64,000 nt of DNA from Methanocaldococcus sp. FS406-22 (GTDB lineage Archaea > AGJL01 > Methanococci > Methanococcales > Methanocaldococcaceae). Of this stretch, positions 9,455 through 20,000 are shown in pieces. Within the stretch, counting starts at the first letter, position 1, and every line of letters starts with the position of its first letter. The notes below the pieces were generated by a model. That model saw only the letters and a program-made list of their open reading frames with translations, did no database searches and was not told the DNA's origin. Position numbers and translations under genes: made by a program. The stretch spans positions 444,729 to 508,728 of the forward strand of contig NC_013887.1 of NCBI RefSeq assembly GCF_000025525.1, written 5' to 3'.

Positions 9455-9908
9455 CTCTATCACCACCAAAAAATTTTCTTAAACAAATCAAATTTGTAAA
9501 TTTCCAGCCCCTCAATTTATAAAACTCCAATGCCTTTATGTTGTCTTTATCTGCCAATAGAGATAACCTCAAAAAACCATTTTCTTTGCAGTATCTCTCA
9601 GCCTCCAATAAAAGCTTTGTTCCAATGCCTCTGCCTCTAAACTTTTCATTAACAATCAAATCCTCTAAGAGCCCAACCTTTCCTCCTTCAGCAGTAGATA
9701 TTAACATCTGAATGGAACACATCCCAATAACTCTCCCATTATATCTTGCAACAAATATTACTGCGTCTTCCCTATCTAATAAAAGCTCTAATCCTTTTCT
9801 TTGCTTTTCATAGTTTGGGATAAAGTCCTTCTCAATCTCAAATAACTGCTTCAATAGATTAATCATATCCTCAATATCCTCCTTTTTAGCAGTATCTATA
9901 GTTATCAT
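9447..9908 (-). CDS. GNAT-family N-acetyltransferase
   Basis: About 153 residues. It should transfer an acetyl group from acetyl-CoA to an amine; the substrate is unknown. The acetyl-CoA pyrophosphate loop is [11 protein letters not shown] (motif A), preceded by the strand [11 protein letters not shown] and followed by [15 protein letters not shown] (motif B). The ATG at 9908 ([11 protein letters not shown]) has GGTGAT exactly four bases upstream; two ATG/GTG codons further upstream overlap that site. It lies between the XRE regulator and DUF357 in one operon. Confidence 0.85.
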   Translation of the reverse strand: MITIDTAKKEDIEDMINLLKQLFEIEKDFIPNYEKQRKGLELLLDREDAVIFVARYNGRVIGMCSIQMLISTAEGGKVGLLEDLIVNEKFRGRGIGTKLLLEAERYCKENGFLRLSLLADKDNIKALEFYKLRGWKFTNLICLRKFFGGDRVE

Positions 9909-9922
9909 AAACATCACCATGG

Positions 9923-10123
9923 TTATTCATCCTTTTCATAGATAAATATATCTTCAATCTTAACTCCAAAAAACTTTGCTATCTTAAATGCTAATTTTAA
10001 AGATGGGTCATATTTGCCTTTCTCTATGGCAATGATTGTTTGCCTACTAACTCCTAACTTTTTTGCTAAATCTTCTTGAGTTAAGTTATACATAGCTCTA
10101 TAAATCTTTAGTTTATTCTTCAT
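9923..10123 (-). CDS. XRE/Cro-CI family DNA-binding regulator
   Basis: A 66-residue single-domain helix-turn-helix protein (NLTQEDLAKKLGVSRQTIIAIEKGKYDPSLKLAFKIAK, spoken in parts: LTQEDLAKKLGVSRQTI is the HTH). The ending FFGVKIEDIFIYEKDE is typical of small YozG-type repressors that sit beside membrane proteins. ATG at 10123 follows GTGAAATA; the ATG 39 bases upstream lies within the preceding gene. It is 7 bp behind the DUF2178-like membrane gene, suggesting one regulatory unit. Confidence 0.88.
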   Translation of the reverse strand: MKNKLKIYRAMYNLTQEDLAKKLGVSRQTIIAIEKGKYDPSLKLAFKIAKFFGVKIEDIFIYEKDE

Positions 10124-10130
10124 TATTTCA

Positions 10131-10673
10131 CTATAAAAACTTTTTAAATGTGTAGAACTCAATTATAAACATATTTGCTGCAATAACAAGTATTATTGCC
10201 CTAATGAAATCAACTGCTTTGATGCAAAATTCTTTTGAAGGAAATATCAACAAAAATAAATAAACGGTAAGCAATAACCCAAGAATAGATATTAAGGTTA
10301 AAAATCCAGATTTTTGTTTGAGATTTTCAACAAATTCATCAAAAACTTCAAAGATTAGTTTATACTTTGGAAATAAAACTCCCATAATAATTAAAAGAAT
10401 TAATGCAGATATTCCAGTTGTAATATCTAAAAATGTTCTGCTATAAACAATGCCAAGGAATATTAAAATCCCTTCAATAAATCCAATACTAATTGCTAAT
10501 AAATTCTCATATAACCTTTCATTTATATCTTTTTTATCAACAAACAACCAAATTACAAATATTACCAACAAGAAAGCTAAAGCCATTTTAAAATTTTTAA
10601 TAAATATGGATAAAAGCAAAACTGCTAAAAAATCAAATGCTAAGATAAATTTTATTTTGGTTTTTAAGTTCAT
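10131..10673 (-). CDS. Multi-pass membrane protein, DUF2178-like
   Basis: 180 residues with about six hydrophobic helices arranged in pairs. The central KKDINERLYENLLAIS recalls the DERxxxI turn of DUF2178 proteins, which are regularly encoded with a small XRE regulator as here. Function is not established for the family. GGTGAA stands three bases before ATG. It follows a second, similar membrane protein (10682-11230) in the same transcript. Confidence 0.6.
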   Translation of the reverse strand: MNLKTKIKFILAFDFLAVLLLSIFIKNFKMALAFLLVIFVIWLFVDKKDINERLYENLLAISIGFIEGILIFLGIVYSRTFLDITTGISALILLIIMGVLFPKYKLIFEVFDEFVENLKQKSGFLTLISILGLLLTVYLFLLIFPSKEFCIKAVDFIRAIILVIAANMFIIEFYTFKKFL

Positions 10674-10681
10674 AGTTTCAC

Positions 10682-11230
10682 CTAACTAAACTTTTTGGTG
10701 TAGTATGTAGTAAAAATCATAAATGGCAGTGTTATGACACTAATAATCCCTGCAAAGAAGTTAATTAAAGCTATTTTGATATCATAATTCCCCAAATAAC
10801 AAACTACACACCAAAATATAGTTATTGATAAAATAAAAGACATGATTGTTTTATAAGCACTCTTTTCATATATTACTACCTTTCTTTCATCAATATCAGT
10901 ATCCTCTCTCGTCTCTTTAAATATGAGGGGAATAATCCCAATACACATAAAAATTAAACCAATAAACAAAAATCCGATATCTATCTGTTGACTATAATAA
11001 AAGGTAAAGTATAAGATTACTCCTCCAACTAATCCACAGCTAAGAATTAAAGATATCTCTTTCCAATCTCCAAATAATGGATAGATATTTTGCATTTCCT
11101 TAGCAAAGAATACAACTATAGCTAAAAATAATATGATTATTGCTAAAACTCTTAAATTAAACAGTGCTAAGAAATAATACAAAACCACCCATAAAACTCC
11201 AATGAGAAATCCAATAAATGCCTTATTCAT
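10682..11230 (-). CDS. Multi-pass membrane protein, DUF2178-like
   Basis: 182 residues, six predicted membrane helices; the middle loop DIDERKVVIYEKSAYKT carries the charged DER motif of DUF2178-like proteins. It looks like a distant paralogue of the next gene, and the two could form one transporter-like or sensor complex controlled by the XRE protein. AGGGGAG lies four bases before the ATG. It is the first gene of the five-gene minus-strand cluster ending at the small CRISPR array. Confidence 0.55.
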   Translation of the reverse strand: MNKAFIGFLIGVLWVVLYYFLALFNLRVLAIIILFLAIVVFFAKEMQNIYPLFGDWKEISLILSCGLVGGVILYFTFYYSQQIDIGFLFIGLIFMCIGIIPLIFKETREDTDIDERKVVIYEKSAYKTIMSFILSITIFWCVVCYLGNYDIKIALINFFAGIISVITLPFMIFTTYYTKKFS

Positions 11231-11349
11231 CCCTCTCCCCTGTATAATATTTTCTAAAATCTAAAATCTAAAACATAATGTTGTTATGTTAATGTTCCTT
11301 TACATTATGTTAAGTATGTTTAACATTTCTGTATATAAAATTTTCCATA

Positions 11350-11365
11350 AAAAGATTTAAATACT
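11350..11365 (+). promoter_or_regulatory. BRE/TATA promoter of the small extracytoplasmic gene
   Basis: AAAAGATTTAAATACTT is a good BRE/TATA pair about 50 bp upstream of ATG 11412. The divergent minus-strand cluster starts at 11230, so this 180-bp gap holds promoters in both directions. Confidence 0.45.
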
Positions 11366-11411
11366 TACAATATATAAAAATCACAATAAATAAACAACTA
11401 AAAGTGATAAA

Positions 11412-11807
11412 ATGACTTTAAAACAAAAATCAGTTTTGACTTTCATAATAATCTTAATGATAATTTTGATTTTGCTTATTACAATAGACATTTTAGCGAA
11501 TAAAATAATAATTAAAATAGATGGACATTATTATGATGGTTTAGGGCAAGGTTTGGCTATGAGAGATGCAATCCTCCTATGCCCTTCATTTAATGAAATA
11601 AATATTTCAGTTGGAGAAATCTACGAAATTCCATTAAACGGAAGTTATGAAATAACCATTCATGATAACAACTCAACCATAAAGCTGTTTAAAAATCAAA
11701 GTGGCTATTATATTGAAGGAGTCAAAAAAGGAACTGCCAATATTTCATTTTCAAAAACCACTGAAAAGGAAGTGGTGTCTATTTTCTACATAGTCAATGT
11801 GAATTAA
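11412..11807 (+). CDS. Uncharacterised membrane-anchored extracytoplasmic protein
   Basis: 131 residues. An N-terminal hydrophobic segment (residues about 10-28, LTFIIILMIILILLITIDI) acts as a signal anchor. The outer part is beta-rich (ISVGEIYEIPLNGSYEITI, then GYYIEGVKKGTANISFSK) and looks like a single Ig-like (BIG2-type) domain, judged from the G-x-A-x-I ending. I do not recognise the family with certainty. It stands alone, divergent from the XRE/membrane-protein cluster. Confidence 0.5.
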   Translation: MTLKQKSVLTFIIILMIILILLITIDILANKIIIKIDGHYYDGLGQGLAMRDAILLCPSFNEINISVGEIYEIPLNGSYEITIHDNNSTIKLFKNQSGYYIEGVKKGTANISFSKTTEKEVVSIFYIVNVN

Positions 11808-11883
11808 TTTTTGTGACTTTTTGATTTTTAATTCAACTTTTTGATTATTATGCCTAAACTATTTTCGTCAATTGACTAAATCT

Positions 11884-11899
11884 CCAAAACTTTATATAT
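11884..11899 (+). promoter_or_regulatory. BRE/TATA promoter of the por operon
   Basis: CCAAAACTTTATATATT is a strong BRE plus TATA box, about 65 bp upstream of the porC start, and is the only good promoter in front of the por genes. Confidence 0.6.
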
Positions 11900-11956
11900 T
11901 ACCTTAACAATTCTTAATGATTGATAATGACAATTTGTAACATAAGAGGGATAATA

Positions 11957-12496
11957 ATGATAGAAATTAGATTCCATGGAAGAGGAGGACAAGGTGCTGT
12001 TACCGCCGCTCAAATATTAGCTAAAGCTGCTTTTTATGATGGAAAGTTCTGCCAAGCATTTCCGTTCTTTGGTGTTGAGAGAAGAGGAGCTCCAGTTATG
12101 GCATTCACAAGAATAGATGACAAAAAAATCACATTAAGATGCCAAATTTATGAGCCAGATTATGTTGTTGTTCAAGATGCTACTCTTTTAGAGAGTGTTA
12201 ATGTTGTTGAGGGGTTAAAGAAAGATGGGGCAGTTATAATTAACACTGTTAAGGATGATTTGGATTTAGGTTACAAAACATACACAATTGACGCTACAGG
12301 AATAGCCTTAGATGTTTTAGGAGTTCCTATTGTAAATACTGCAATGGTTGGAGCTTTTGCTGGAGTTACAGGGATTGTTAGCATAGAATCAGTTAAAAAA
12401 GCTATTTTAGACACATTTAAAGGAAAATTAGGAGAGAAAAACGCTAAGGCAGCTGAAGTTGCTTATAATGAGATGTTAAAGAAGTATAAAAAGTAA
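11957..12496 (+). CDS. porC: Pyruvate:ferredoxin oxidoreductase, gamma subunit
   Basis: 179 residues. This subunit forms the 'catalytic domain III' part of the enzyme that interconverts pyruvate, CoA and oxidised ferredoxin with acetyl-CoA, CO2 and reduced ferredoxin; in methanogens it mainly makes pyruvate. Signatures are [19 protein letters not shown] at the N-terminus and [16 protein letters not shown] 11957 has GAGGG six bases upstream; an in-frame upstream ATG would add a poorly conserved extension. It is the first gene of porCDABEF. Confidence 0.93.
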
Positions 12497-12515
12497 ATCC
12501 AATGGGGTGGATTGA

Positions 12516-12776
12516 ATGGTTACAATTGCCGCAATAATATATGAGCCAGGAAATTCAATAAAAAACAAAACAGGAAGCTGGAGAACATTTAGACCAATCT
12601 TAGACAATGAAAAATGTGTAAAATGTGAAAACTGCTATATATTCTGTCCAGAAGGGGCTATTCAAGAGGATGAAAATGGAAACTTTAAGATAAACTACGA
12701 TTACTGTAAAGGATGCTTAATCTGCATGAACGAATGTCCAGTAAATGCAATAACAAAGGTTAGAGAAGAGAAATAA
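12516..12776 (+). CDS. porD: Pyruvate:ferredoxin oxidoreductase, delta (ferredoxin) subunit
   Basis: 86 residues. It carries two [4Fe-4S] clusters that take electrons from the thiamine-bound intermediate: CVKCENCYIFCP and CKGCLICMNECP are the two CxxCxxCxxxCP sets. The leading NKTGSWRTFRPI is typical for PorD. It starts 20 bp after porC behind GGGGTGGAT and ends 12 bp before porA. Confidence 0.95.
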   Translation: MVTIAAIIYEPGNSIKNKTGSWRTFRPILDNEKCVKCENCYIFCPEGAIQEDENGNFKINYDYCKGCLICMNECPVNAITKVREEK

Positions 12777-12787
12777 AAGGTGGAAAC

Positions 12788-13948
12788 ATGTGTGAAGTTA
12801 AAGTTATTACAGGAACTTCAGCAGCTGCTGAAGCGGCTAAATTAGCTGATGTTGATGTTGTTGCGGCTTATCCAATCACACCACAAACGACATGTGTTGA
12901 GAAGTTAGCTGAGTTTGTAGCTAACGGGGAGTTAGATGCTGAATATATAAAAGTTGAGAGTGAGCATTCAGCAATGTCTGCCTGTATTGGAGCAGCTGCA
13001 ACTGGAGCAAGGACATTTACGGCAACTGCCTCTCAAGGTCTGGCTTTGATGCATGAAATGCTCTTTATTGCCTCTGGAATGAGATTGCCAATAGTCATGA
13101 TGGTTGCTAACAGGGCTTTATCAGCTCCTATAAATATATGGAACGACCACCAAGATTCAATAGCAGAGAGAGACACTGGATGGATTCAGATATATGTTGA
13201 AGACAACCAAGAGACTCTTGACAGCATTATACAAGCCTATAAGATTGCTGAAAATGAAGATGTTTTATTACCAGTTATGGTTTGTTTAGATGGGTTTATC
13301 TTAACCCACACAGTAGAGCCAGTAACAATCCCAAAAGCAGAGAGAGTTAGAGAGTTTTTAGGAGTTTATGAACCAAAACACGCATACTTAGATCCAGATA
13401 GACCAATAACTCAAGGACCTGTTGGAGTTCCAGATTGTTACATGGAGACAAGAAAGCAGATAGAAGAAGCTATGGAAAGAGCTAAGAAAGTAATTAAAGA
13501 TGTTAATGAGGAATTTGCAGAGTGGTTTAAGAGGAAGTATGGAAATGGTTTAGTTGAAGCATACAACTTAGAGAATGCAGACACTGTATTGGTAGCAATA
13601 GGTTCTGTCTGTGGAACAATAAAATACGTTATTGATGAGCTTAAAAAAGAAGGGAAAGAAGTTGGATTGTTAAGAATAAGGACATTTAGACCATTTCCAA
13701 AAAAGGATGTTAAAGAGTTATTAAAAGATGCCAACAATATAGCTGTATTGGATAAAAACATTTCATTAGGTGTTAATAAGGGAGCTTTAGGTATTGAAAT
13801 GGCATCAATTTTAAAGAATAAGAAGGTTTGCAACTACATTGTTGGATTGGGAGGAAGAGATGTTAAAATAGAGGATATTAAAGCAATAATTAACCATGTT
13901 GAGAAGTCAGAGGATGACGCAACTTTATGGGTAGGATTAAAGGAATAA
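12788..13948 (+). CDS. porA: Pyruvate:ferredoxin oxidoreductase, alpha subunit
   Basis: 386 residues, covering the Pyr-type thiamine-pyrophosphate domain (AAYPITPQTTCVEKLAEF and the conserved E in KVESEHSAMSACIGAAATGAR) and the transketolase C-like domain (VLVAIGSVCGTIKYVIDEL, LLRIRTFRPFP). It pairs with PorB to form the active site. The tight spacing within porCDABEF supports co-expression. Confidence 0.95.
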   Translation: MCEVKVITGTSAAAEAAKLADVDVVAAYPITPQTTCVEKLAEFVANGELDAEYIKVESEHSAMSACIGAAATGARTFTATASQGLALMHEMLFIASGMRLPIVMMVANRALSAPINIWNDHQDSIAERDTGWIQIYVEDNQETLDSIIQAYKIAENEDVLLPVMVCLDGFILTHTVEPVTIPKAERVREFLGVYEPKHAYLDPDRPITQGPVGVPDCYMETRKQIEEAMERAKKVIKDVNEEFAEWFKRKYGNGLVEAYNLENADTVLVAIGSVCGTIKYVIDELKKEGKEVGLLRIRTFRPFPKKDVKELLKDANNIAVLDKNISLGVNKGALGIEMASILKNKKVCNYIVGLGGRDVKIEDIKAIINHVEKSEDDATLWVGLKE

Positions 13949-13976
13949 AAAATAAATTTTTAATTGGGTGATTGTA

Positions 13977-14864
13977 ATGCAATTTCCAAGAGAAGAATTA
14001 TTTGCTCCAGGGCATAGAGGATGTGCTGGTTGTGGAGCGGCAATTGTAGCAAGATTGCTTTTAAAGGCGGCTGGAAAAAACACCATTATATCAAACGCTA
14101 CTGGATGTTTAGAGGTTATGACAACACCATATCCAGAGACATCATGGAGAGTTCCTTGGATTCATACTGCCTTTGAAAATGCAGCGGCAACAGCAAGTGG
14201 TATTGAGGCGGCTATAAAAGCATTAAAGAGAAAGAGAGGTAAATATGCTGATAAAAAAATAAATGTCATTGCAATTGGAGGAGATGGAGGAACAGCAGAT
14301 ATTGGTTTTCAGGCATTAAGTGGGGCTATGGAAAGAGGGCATAATATACTATATGTTATGTATGACAACGAGGCATACATGAACACCGGAATACAGAGAA
14401 GTTCATCAACACCTTTCATGGCTGCTACAACAACATCTCCAGCTGGTTCAAAAATTAGAGGGGAAGATAGACCTAAAAAAGATATGACAATGATAATGGC
14501 GGCTCATGGAATTCCTTACGTTGCTACTGCATGCATTTCATATCCAGAAGACTTTATGAGAAAGGTTAAAAAGGCATTGAGCATTGAAGGTCCTAAATTT
14601 ATACAAGTTTTACAGCCTTGTACAACAGGTTGGGGATATCCACCAGAAAAAACAATAGAAATTGGAAGATTGGCAGTTGAAACAGGAGTTTTCCCACTCT
14701 ATGAGATTGAAAATGGGGATTTCAGAATTACCTACAAACCAGCTAAGAGGAAACCCGTTAGAGAGTATCTAAAGATGCAGAAAAGGTATAGACACTTAAC
14801 TGATGAAGATATTGAAAGAATTCAGAGATATATCGACGAAAAGTGTAAGTTATTGGGGCTTTAA
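13977..14864 (+). CDS. porB: Pyruvate:ferredoxin oxidoreductase, beta subunit
   Basis: 295 residues with the thiamine-pyrophosphate PP domain: [17 protein letters not shown] (cysteines for the cluster and binding loop), the Mg-binding motif [10 protein letters not shown] followed by [16 protein letters not shown] 13977 follows GGGTGAT by four bases; the upstream ATG-like codons overlap that site. The following porE begins 58 bp downstream. Confidence 0.95.
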   Translation: MQFPREELFAPGHRGCAGCGAAIVARLLLKAAGKNTIISNATGCLEVMTTPYPETSWRVPWIHTAFENAAATASGIEAAIKALKRKRGKYADKKINVIAIGGDGGTADIGFQALSGAMERGHNILYVMYDNEAYMNTGIQRSSSTPFMAATTTSPAGSKIRGEDRPKKDMTMIMAAHGIPYVATACISYPEDFMRKVKKALSIEGPKFIQVLQPCTTGWGYPPEKTIEIGRLAVETGVFPLYEIENGDFRITYKPAKRKPVREYLKMQKRYRHLTDEDIERIQRYIDEKCKLLGL

Positions 14865-14922
14865 ATTAAAAATTCCCTTTTTTATTTGGATTATAAAATA
14901 ATAATTTTTTGTGGTGATTAGG

Positions 14923-15417
14923 ATGAAAAAAATAATAATGACAAACTTTAACTGTGACAACTGTGGGGATTGTGTTAAGGCATGCATGGAAAAGAATAAA
15001 GTTGGAAGAATAGCCATAATGGAGAAGGATGGAAAATATATTCCAATTATATGTCAGCACTGTGCTTCAGCCCCTTGCAAGGAGGTTTGTCCAGTTTCAG
15101 CAATTGAGCATAAAGATGGTTATGTGTATTTGAATGAAGAAATCTGTATAGGTTGTGGTTTGTGTGCCTTAGCATGTCCATTTGGAGCTATAATAATGGA
15201 AGACAAAGCTTATAAGTGTATTTTATGCAATGGGGATGAACCAGCATGTGTTAAAGCTTGCTCAAAGAGATGCTTAGAGCTTGTTGATGTAAATGACTTA
15301 ATATTTGCTAAGAGAGATAAATCTTTGGATTTATTTAGTAAGATGACTCTTCCAACACAAAAAACAGATAACAGTTTAATTTCAAAAATAACCATAAATG
15401 CTAAGGTTCAACCTTAA
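14923..15417 (+). CDS. porE: PorE, polyferredoxin-type accessory subunit
   Basis: 164 residues with four-cluster-type spacing: [37 protein letters not shown] and CILCNGDEPACVKAC. It resembles HycB/CooF-type electron-transfer proteins. In Methanococcus, porE and porF follow the catalytic por genes and are needed for full anabolic pyruvate synthesis, as the probable electron donors. ATG 14923 is four bases behind GGTGAT. The segment [16 protein letters not shown] is shared nearly base for base with porF, indicating duplication or gene conversion. Confidence 0.9.
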   Translation: MKKIIMTNFNCDNCGDCVKACMEKNKVGRIAIMEKDGKYIPIICQHCASAPCKEVCPVSAIEHKDGYVYLNEEICIGCGLCALACPFGAIIMEDKAYKCILCNGDEPACVKACSKRCLELVDVNDLIFAKRDKSLDLFSKMTLPTQKTDNSLISKITINAKVQP

Positions 15418-15445
15418 TTATTAATAATTATTTTTTGGTGAAATA

Positions 15446-15871
15446 ATGGTAGTAGTTAATGTTGGCTCCTGTATTGGATGTAGAAGATGTGAGAGAAGTT
15501 GTCCAGTAAATGGAATAACTTTTAATGAGTTCCCAATAAAATGCATGCATTGCGATAAAAATCCCTGTCTATATGCATGTCCAGAGAATGCAATAGAGAG
15601 GATTAATGATAAAGTGGTTGTTATAAAGGATAAATGTATCGGCTGTGGTTTGTGTGCCTTAGCATGTCCATTTGGAGCTATAAGAATTGATGGAGTAGCA
15701 ATAAAGTGTAATGGATGTTATAAAAGAGATGTTGAAATTTGCAAAGAAGTATGTCCAACTGGAGCTATAAATAACCTTGAAGAAATATTGAGTAATAAGT
15801 TGTGTAATACTCTTGATAAGTTCAGTAAGTTGTATGCCATATATGGAGGATTTAAAGGAGCTGCTAAGTGA
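15446..15871 (+). CDS. porF: PorF, polyferredoxin-type accessory subunit
   Basis: 141 residues with cysteine sets [38 protein letters not shown] and [17 protein letters not shown], so several [4Fe-4S] clusters. It is paralogous to PorE and closes the por operon. GGTGAA lies three bases before ATG. Its DNA at 15641-15680 nearly repeats 15160-15200 of porE. Confidence 0.9.
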   Translation: MVVVNVGSCIGCRRCERSCPVNGITFNEFPIKCMHCDKNPCLYACPENAIERINDKVVVIKDKCIGCGLCALACPFGAIRIDGVAIKCNGCYKRDVEICKEVCPTGAINNLEEILSNKLCNTLDKFSKLYAIYGGFKGAAK

Positions 15872-15987
15872 TATCATTAGTATGACTGTATTATGATTAT
15901 TTTTCTTATTTTTATGATAACTTTTGGATTTTGTTTTTCGAGGTTTATTTTATTCAACATAATTGCCAGTTTCCATTCGAAAATCTT

Positions 15988-16004
15988 CCAAAAAGTATAT
16001 AAAT
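15988..16004 (+). promoter_or_regulatory. BRE/TATA promoter of the TPR gene
   Basis: TCCAAAAAGTATATAAATCC region about 100 bp upstream of the TPR start codon; a textbook BRE/TATA pair. The 230-bp gap has no other feature I can support. Confidence 0.5.
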
Positions 16005-16102
16005 CCAAACTGTACTTAAAATAACTTGTTTTCAATTTAATATCAATAGATGCTTATTAATGAATTCAAATTAATGTTAAAAGTGTGATAAAAGTGATGT
16101 AA

Positions 16103-17062
16103 ATGGAATGTGAAGACATGATAAAAACCCTTGAAATCCTAAAGAATGTAATTAAAGCAATTGAATTTTCTGATAAAGGTGAATTTGAAAATGCAATCAA
16201 ATGTTTGGATGAAGTGTTATCTTTAGACCCAAAAAACACATTAGTTTTATATGTAAAAGGGATTATTTTAAAGATTATGGGAGATATGGACAAATCAATG
16301 GAACAATTTGAAAAAATAGATAATAATAAAGAGAAATCTCCACTTTCTTGGACGAATTTAATATGTTTAAATTTTGTTAAGGGAGATTATGAAAAGACAT
16401 TGAAATACATTGATAAACTCTCAAAAATCTCCTCAAAATGTTATCTTTCCCCATTTCATAAAGCATTAATATTTATTGAGTTGGGAAAGTATGAAGAGGT
16501 ATTAAAGTATTTTGATGAATTATTAAAAGTAAATGATAAGTTGTCCTCAATATGGAGACAAAAAGCTATTTTATTGGGAGATTTGGGAAGATTAAACGAA
16601 GCTCTTGAATGTTTAGATAGAGTTATTGAGATTAATAAAAATGACACATACGCATGGTATTTAAAAGGAAAGATGCTGAAAAAATTGGGAAATTACAAAG
16701 AAGCACTCAAATGCCTGTACACTGCTATAGGATTAAATAAGGACTGGATTCATACTTACAAAGATATTGGATATCTTGAGTTATTGTCAGGAAATTATGA
16801 TGAAGCATTAAAATATTTAAGTAAATATTTACAAAAGTTTCCTGAAGATATTGAAGCGAAATTCTATAAGGCATTAGTTTATGAGCATTTAAACAAACTT
16901 GACGATGCCTTAAAAATTTATGATGAAATTATTTCAAAATTGAAGGACAATAACTTTATATTTAAAAGCTCGTTAATAAATAAAGCGAGAATCCTCGAAA
17001 AACTTGGAAAAATTGAAGAAGCAGTGGAGACCTATAATAAAGCTCTTGATAATAACATCTAA
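16103..17062 (+). CDS. Tetratricopeptide-repeat protein
   Basis: 319 residues made of about eight 34-residue TPR units, each with the A-x-x-x-Y/F-D and P/N-x-x-x-A-x-x-x-K/G pattern (for example FENAIKCLDEVLSLDPKNT, NEALECLDRVIEINKNDTY, DEALKYLSKYLQKFPEDIE). Such repeats form a helical scaffold for protein partners; nothing in the sequence says which. No membrane segment or signal is present. AGTGAT four bases before the ATG supports the start. It runs convergently into infB, with 19 bp between the stops. Confidence 0.88.
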   Translation: MECEDMIKTLEILKNVIKAIEFSDKGEFENAIKCLDEVLSLDPKNTLVLYVKGIILKIMGDMDKSMEQFEKIDNNKEKSPLSWTNLICLNFVKGDYEKTLKYIDKLSKISSKCYLSPFHKALIFIELGKYEEVLKYFDELLKVNDKLSSIWRQKAILLGDLGRLNEALECLDRVIEINKNDTYAWYLKGKMLKKLGNYKEALKCLYTAIGLNKDWIHTYKDIGYLELLSGNYDEALKYLSKYLQKFPEDIEAKFYKALVYEHLNKLDDALKIYDEIISKLKDNNFIFKSSLINKARILEKLGKIEEAVETYNKALDNNI

Positions 17063-17081
17063 ATAAAAAATAAAAAATAGT

Positions 17082-20000
17082 TTATCTTCCCCAGAATATG
17101 TTGTTGGTTAATTTTTGCATTAATTCCATGTATCTTAATAATGCTTCTTTTTCATCGTTTCTTAGTCTATCCATGTATTTATGGTAGAGTTCTCTAACAT
17201 GGCTTTCTGGAACAGCCACATACATACAATCTCCTTCATCAACATGCCTTTTTAAAGTTATCCTACCATCTATAGCTATCGAAACTGCCTTCCCTGCCTT
17301 TGCTTCTTTAACATTCTCCCCTCTATCCTTTATCTCTCTAACATAACCTAACTGCATTCCATCCTCTCTCATTAGTGGAGCTCCAACTCTCAAAGTTCCA
17401 CAGAGAACTTCAACTCCACAAATTGCAGGGTCTTTCTGTCTAAATATACAATCTGGTAAAATTCTAACAATTGCTGGTTTGATGAGTTTTTCAAACTCAC
17501 CATATTTAATTCTCTCTTCCTCTTTCTTAACCCACTCTGTGAAGTCTTCAACTAACTTATAGATAATGTTATCTACAAATACTTTTATGTCATATTTCTC
17601 TATTTCTTTCTGAGCTTCTGGTAAAATTTTTACGTTAAAGGCAACTATCGCTCCATGTAATGGATTACTCTGCTTGTATGATGCAACTTCAATAACATCC
17701 TTCTTGGTTACATCTCCAACCTCTGCCTTCTTAATCTTAACTCCCGCCTTTCTTAACTCATTAGCTAAAGCTTCCAAAGAGCCGAGAGTATCTGCTTTTA
17801 TTAAAATTCCTTCATCATCAACCTCTATCTTTGCCTCTTCAACTTCTTTCATAACCTCTTCTTTTGCTTCCTCTATCTTATCTTTTGGAACAATCCTTAT
17901 TGGACATCCGGCTATAACTTTATCCAAATCTGGGGCGGCTATCTTAACCCCTGCAGCAGCTGTAACTTCATTTACTGGCTTAAACTTATCTCTTGGGTCT
18001 CTCATCTCATCCAATGGCTTTGGTTTTAATAAAGCTTTAACTCTTGTAACTAAAACATCATCAGGCAATCCCACAACTAAATAATCTCCCCTTCTTGCAA
18101 TTCCATCATAAATTATGGCATCTATCGTTGTTCCTAATCCTTTCTCTTCCTTAACTTCCAATATTGTTCCCTTTGCATATCCTTCAACATTAAGCTTTAA
18201 TCTATCCTCTAAAAACTTTTGGGCTAAACCTGCAACCATCATCAATAAATCAGGAATTCCTTCTCCAGTAACTGCTGAGACAGGGATGATACAGACAGTT
18301 TTTGTTACATCTTGAACTCTTGAATACAAGTCAGCATCAAAACCAAGCTCATTTAATGGTTTTATTATGTTTTCATACAACCTTATTTCAAATTCAGTTA
18401 AAGCATTTGGGTGTTGAGCCTTTTCATTAAAGTTTAAGATAAACGGCCCTTCCTTAGAATTCCATCCAGGGATTAAGTCAATTTTATTTGCTGCCACAAC
18501 AAATGGGGTTTTACATTGCCTTAATATATTAACTGCCTCAACTGTTTGTGGCTTAAAGCCCTCGTTTATATCAACAACTAATATGGCTATATCAGCCAAA
18601 GCTCCTCCTCTTTTTCTTAAAGATGTGAATGCCTCATGCCCAGGGGTGTCTATAACTAACAGCCCAGGAATTTTTAACTCTGCTTTTAACATCTTTAATA
18701 AATCTCCACATAACCTCTTTATAACATCTATTGGAATCTCACTCGCCCCTATGTGTTGGGTAATTCCACCAGCTTCTCTTTTAGCAACTCTTGTTTTTCT
18801 AATCTTATCTAAAAGTGTTGTGTTATGCACAATTATACCATTTGCTATGAAGTTGTGTGTTTCTGTTGTTAAATCATAGACGTAGCCATCATAATCAATA
18901 ACTTCAATATCTTCAACTTCAACAAATGCAATATTTTGTATTAATGATTTTATATATTCTATGTCTTCTTCTCCAAAGTCCTGGTTTTTCCAAATATTTA
19001 ATGCTTCTTTACCCAGTTCAGTTAATTTTCCATCTTTTATTAATCCATCACTTTCAAATGCTTTTAAATAATTAACATCTTTTTCTTTTCCTTCTAATAC
19101 CTTTATTTTTTTATCTAAGTTATTTGGTTTTAACGAGTTCAAAAACTTTTCAACAATCTCATAAGAAGGAATCTCTTCTCCATTCTCATATTTTGAGTAA
19201 TATGAGATATTTACCTCATTTTTAGTCATTCCAAACAGGATTCTCAATCTTTTCATATCTTTATTTATTGGATATTTTTCACTTTTTTTACTCTTTTCAA
19301 TGATTTTGTTTAAATTTTCTTCTTTATATTTTATTGAAAGTCCTATGTTTTTGAAGTTTTTTAAGTTTCTTTTACCTACGATATTTAATTGATAGTATTT
19401 CTTTTTAACTCCATTGTAAGATTTTTTAATCTCATAGATTTTTGATGTTATTTCAAATCTTAATAAAAGAACGGAAAGTCCTTCAATAAATTCCTTTGAT
19501 GCACTTACTATTTCAATTCTGTTTTGTCTTAAATTCACATGCCCATCGGCATCAAAATAACCTCTGATAAACTCTGCAACGAGTTCTTTTGGAGCAACGT
19601 ATAATATTTGTGGTATTTTTATGTTATAAGATTTTTTTTCACTTGGATAATCAAATAAGACTTTAATAAGATTAATTAATGCATTTTTCCCATTTTTAAA
19701 TATTATTTCATAAGAACTTTTTCTTTTTATTCTCTCAACTTCAATTCCTAAGCTATTCAATGATTTTAATTTGTTAAATACCTCCTCATCGTTATTTGCT
19801 ATTTTATCTTTACAACCGTCTCCAAACATAACTCCTGCAAGGTAAAACAAACTTTTCCATTCATCTAATGATTTTGGAAGTTTTATGTAATGCTTAGGTT
19901 TTCCACATCTGTGAATTCTCGGAGAAAAGGCAATTTTTTCAATATTTAGGTTATATTCTATAACATCTTCACTTCTGAAAACATTTTTCTCTTTTTTGTA

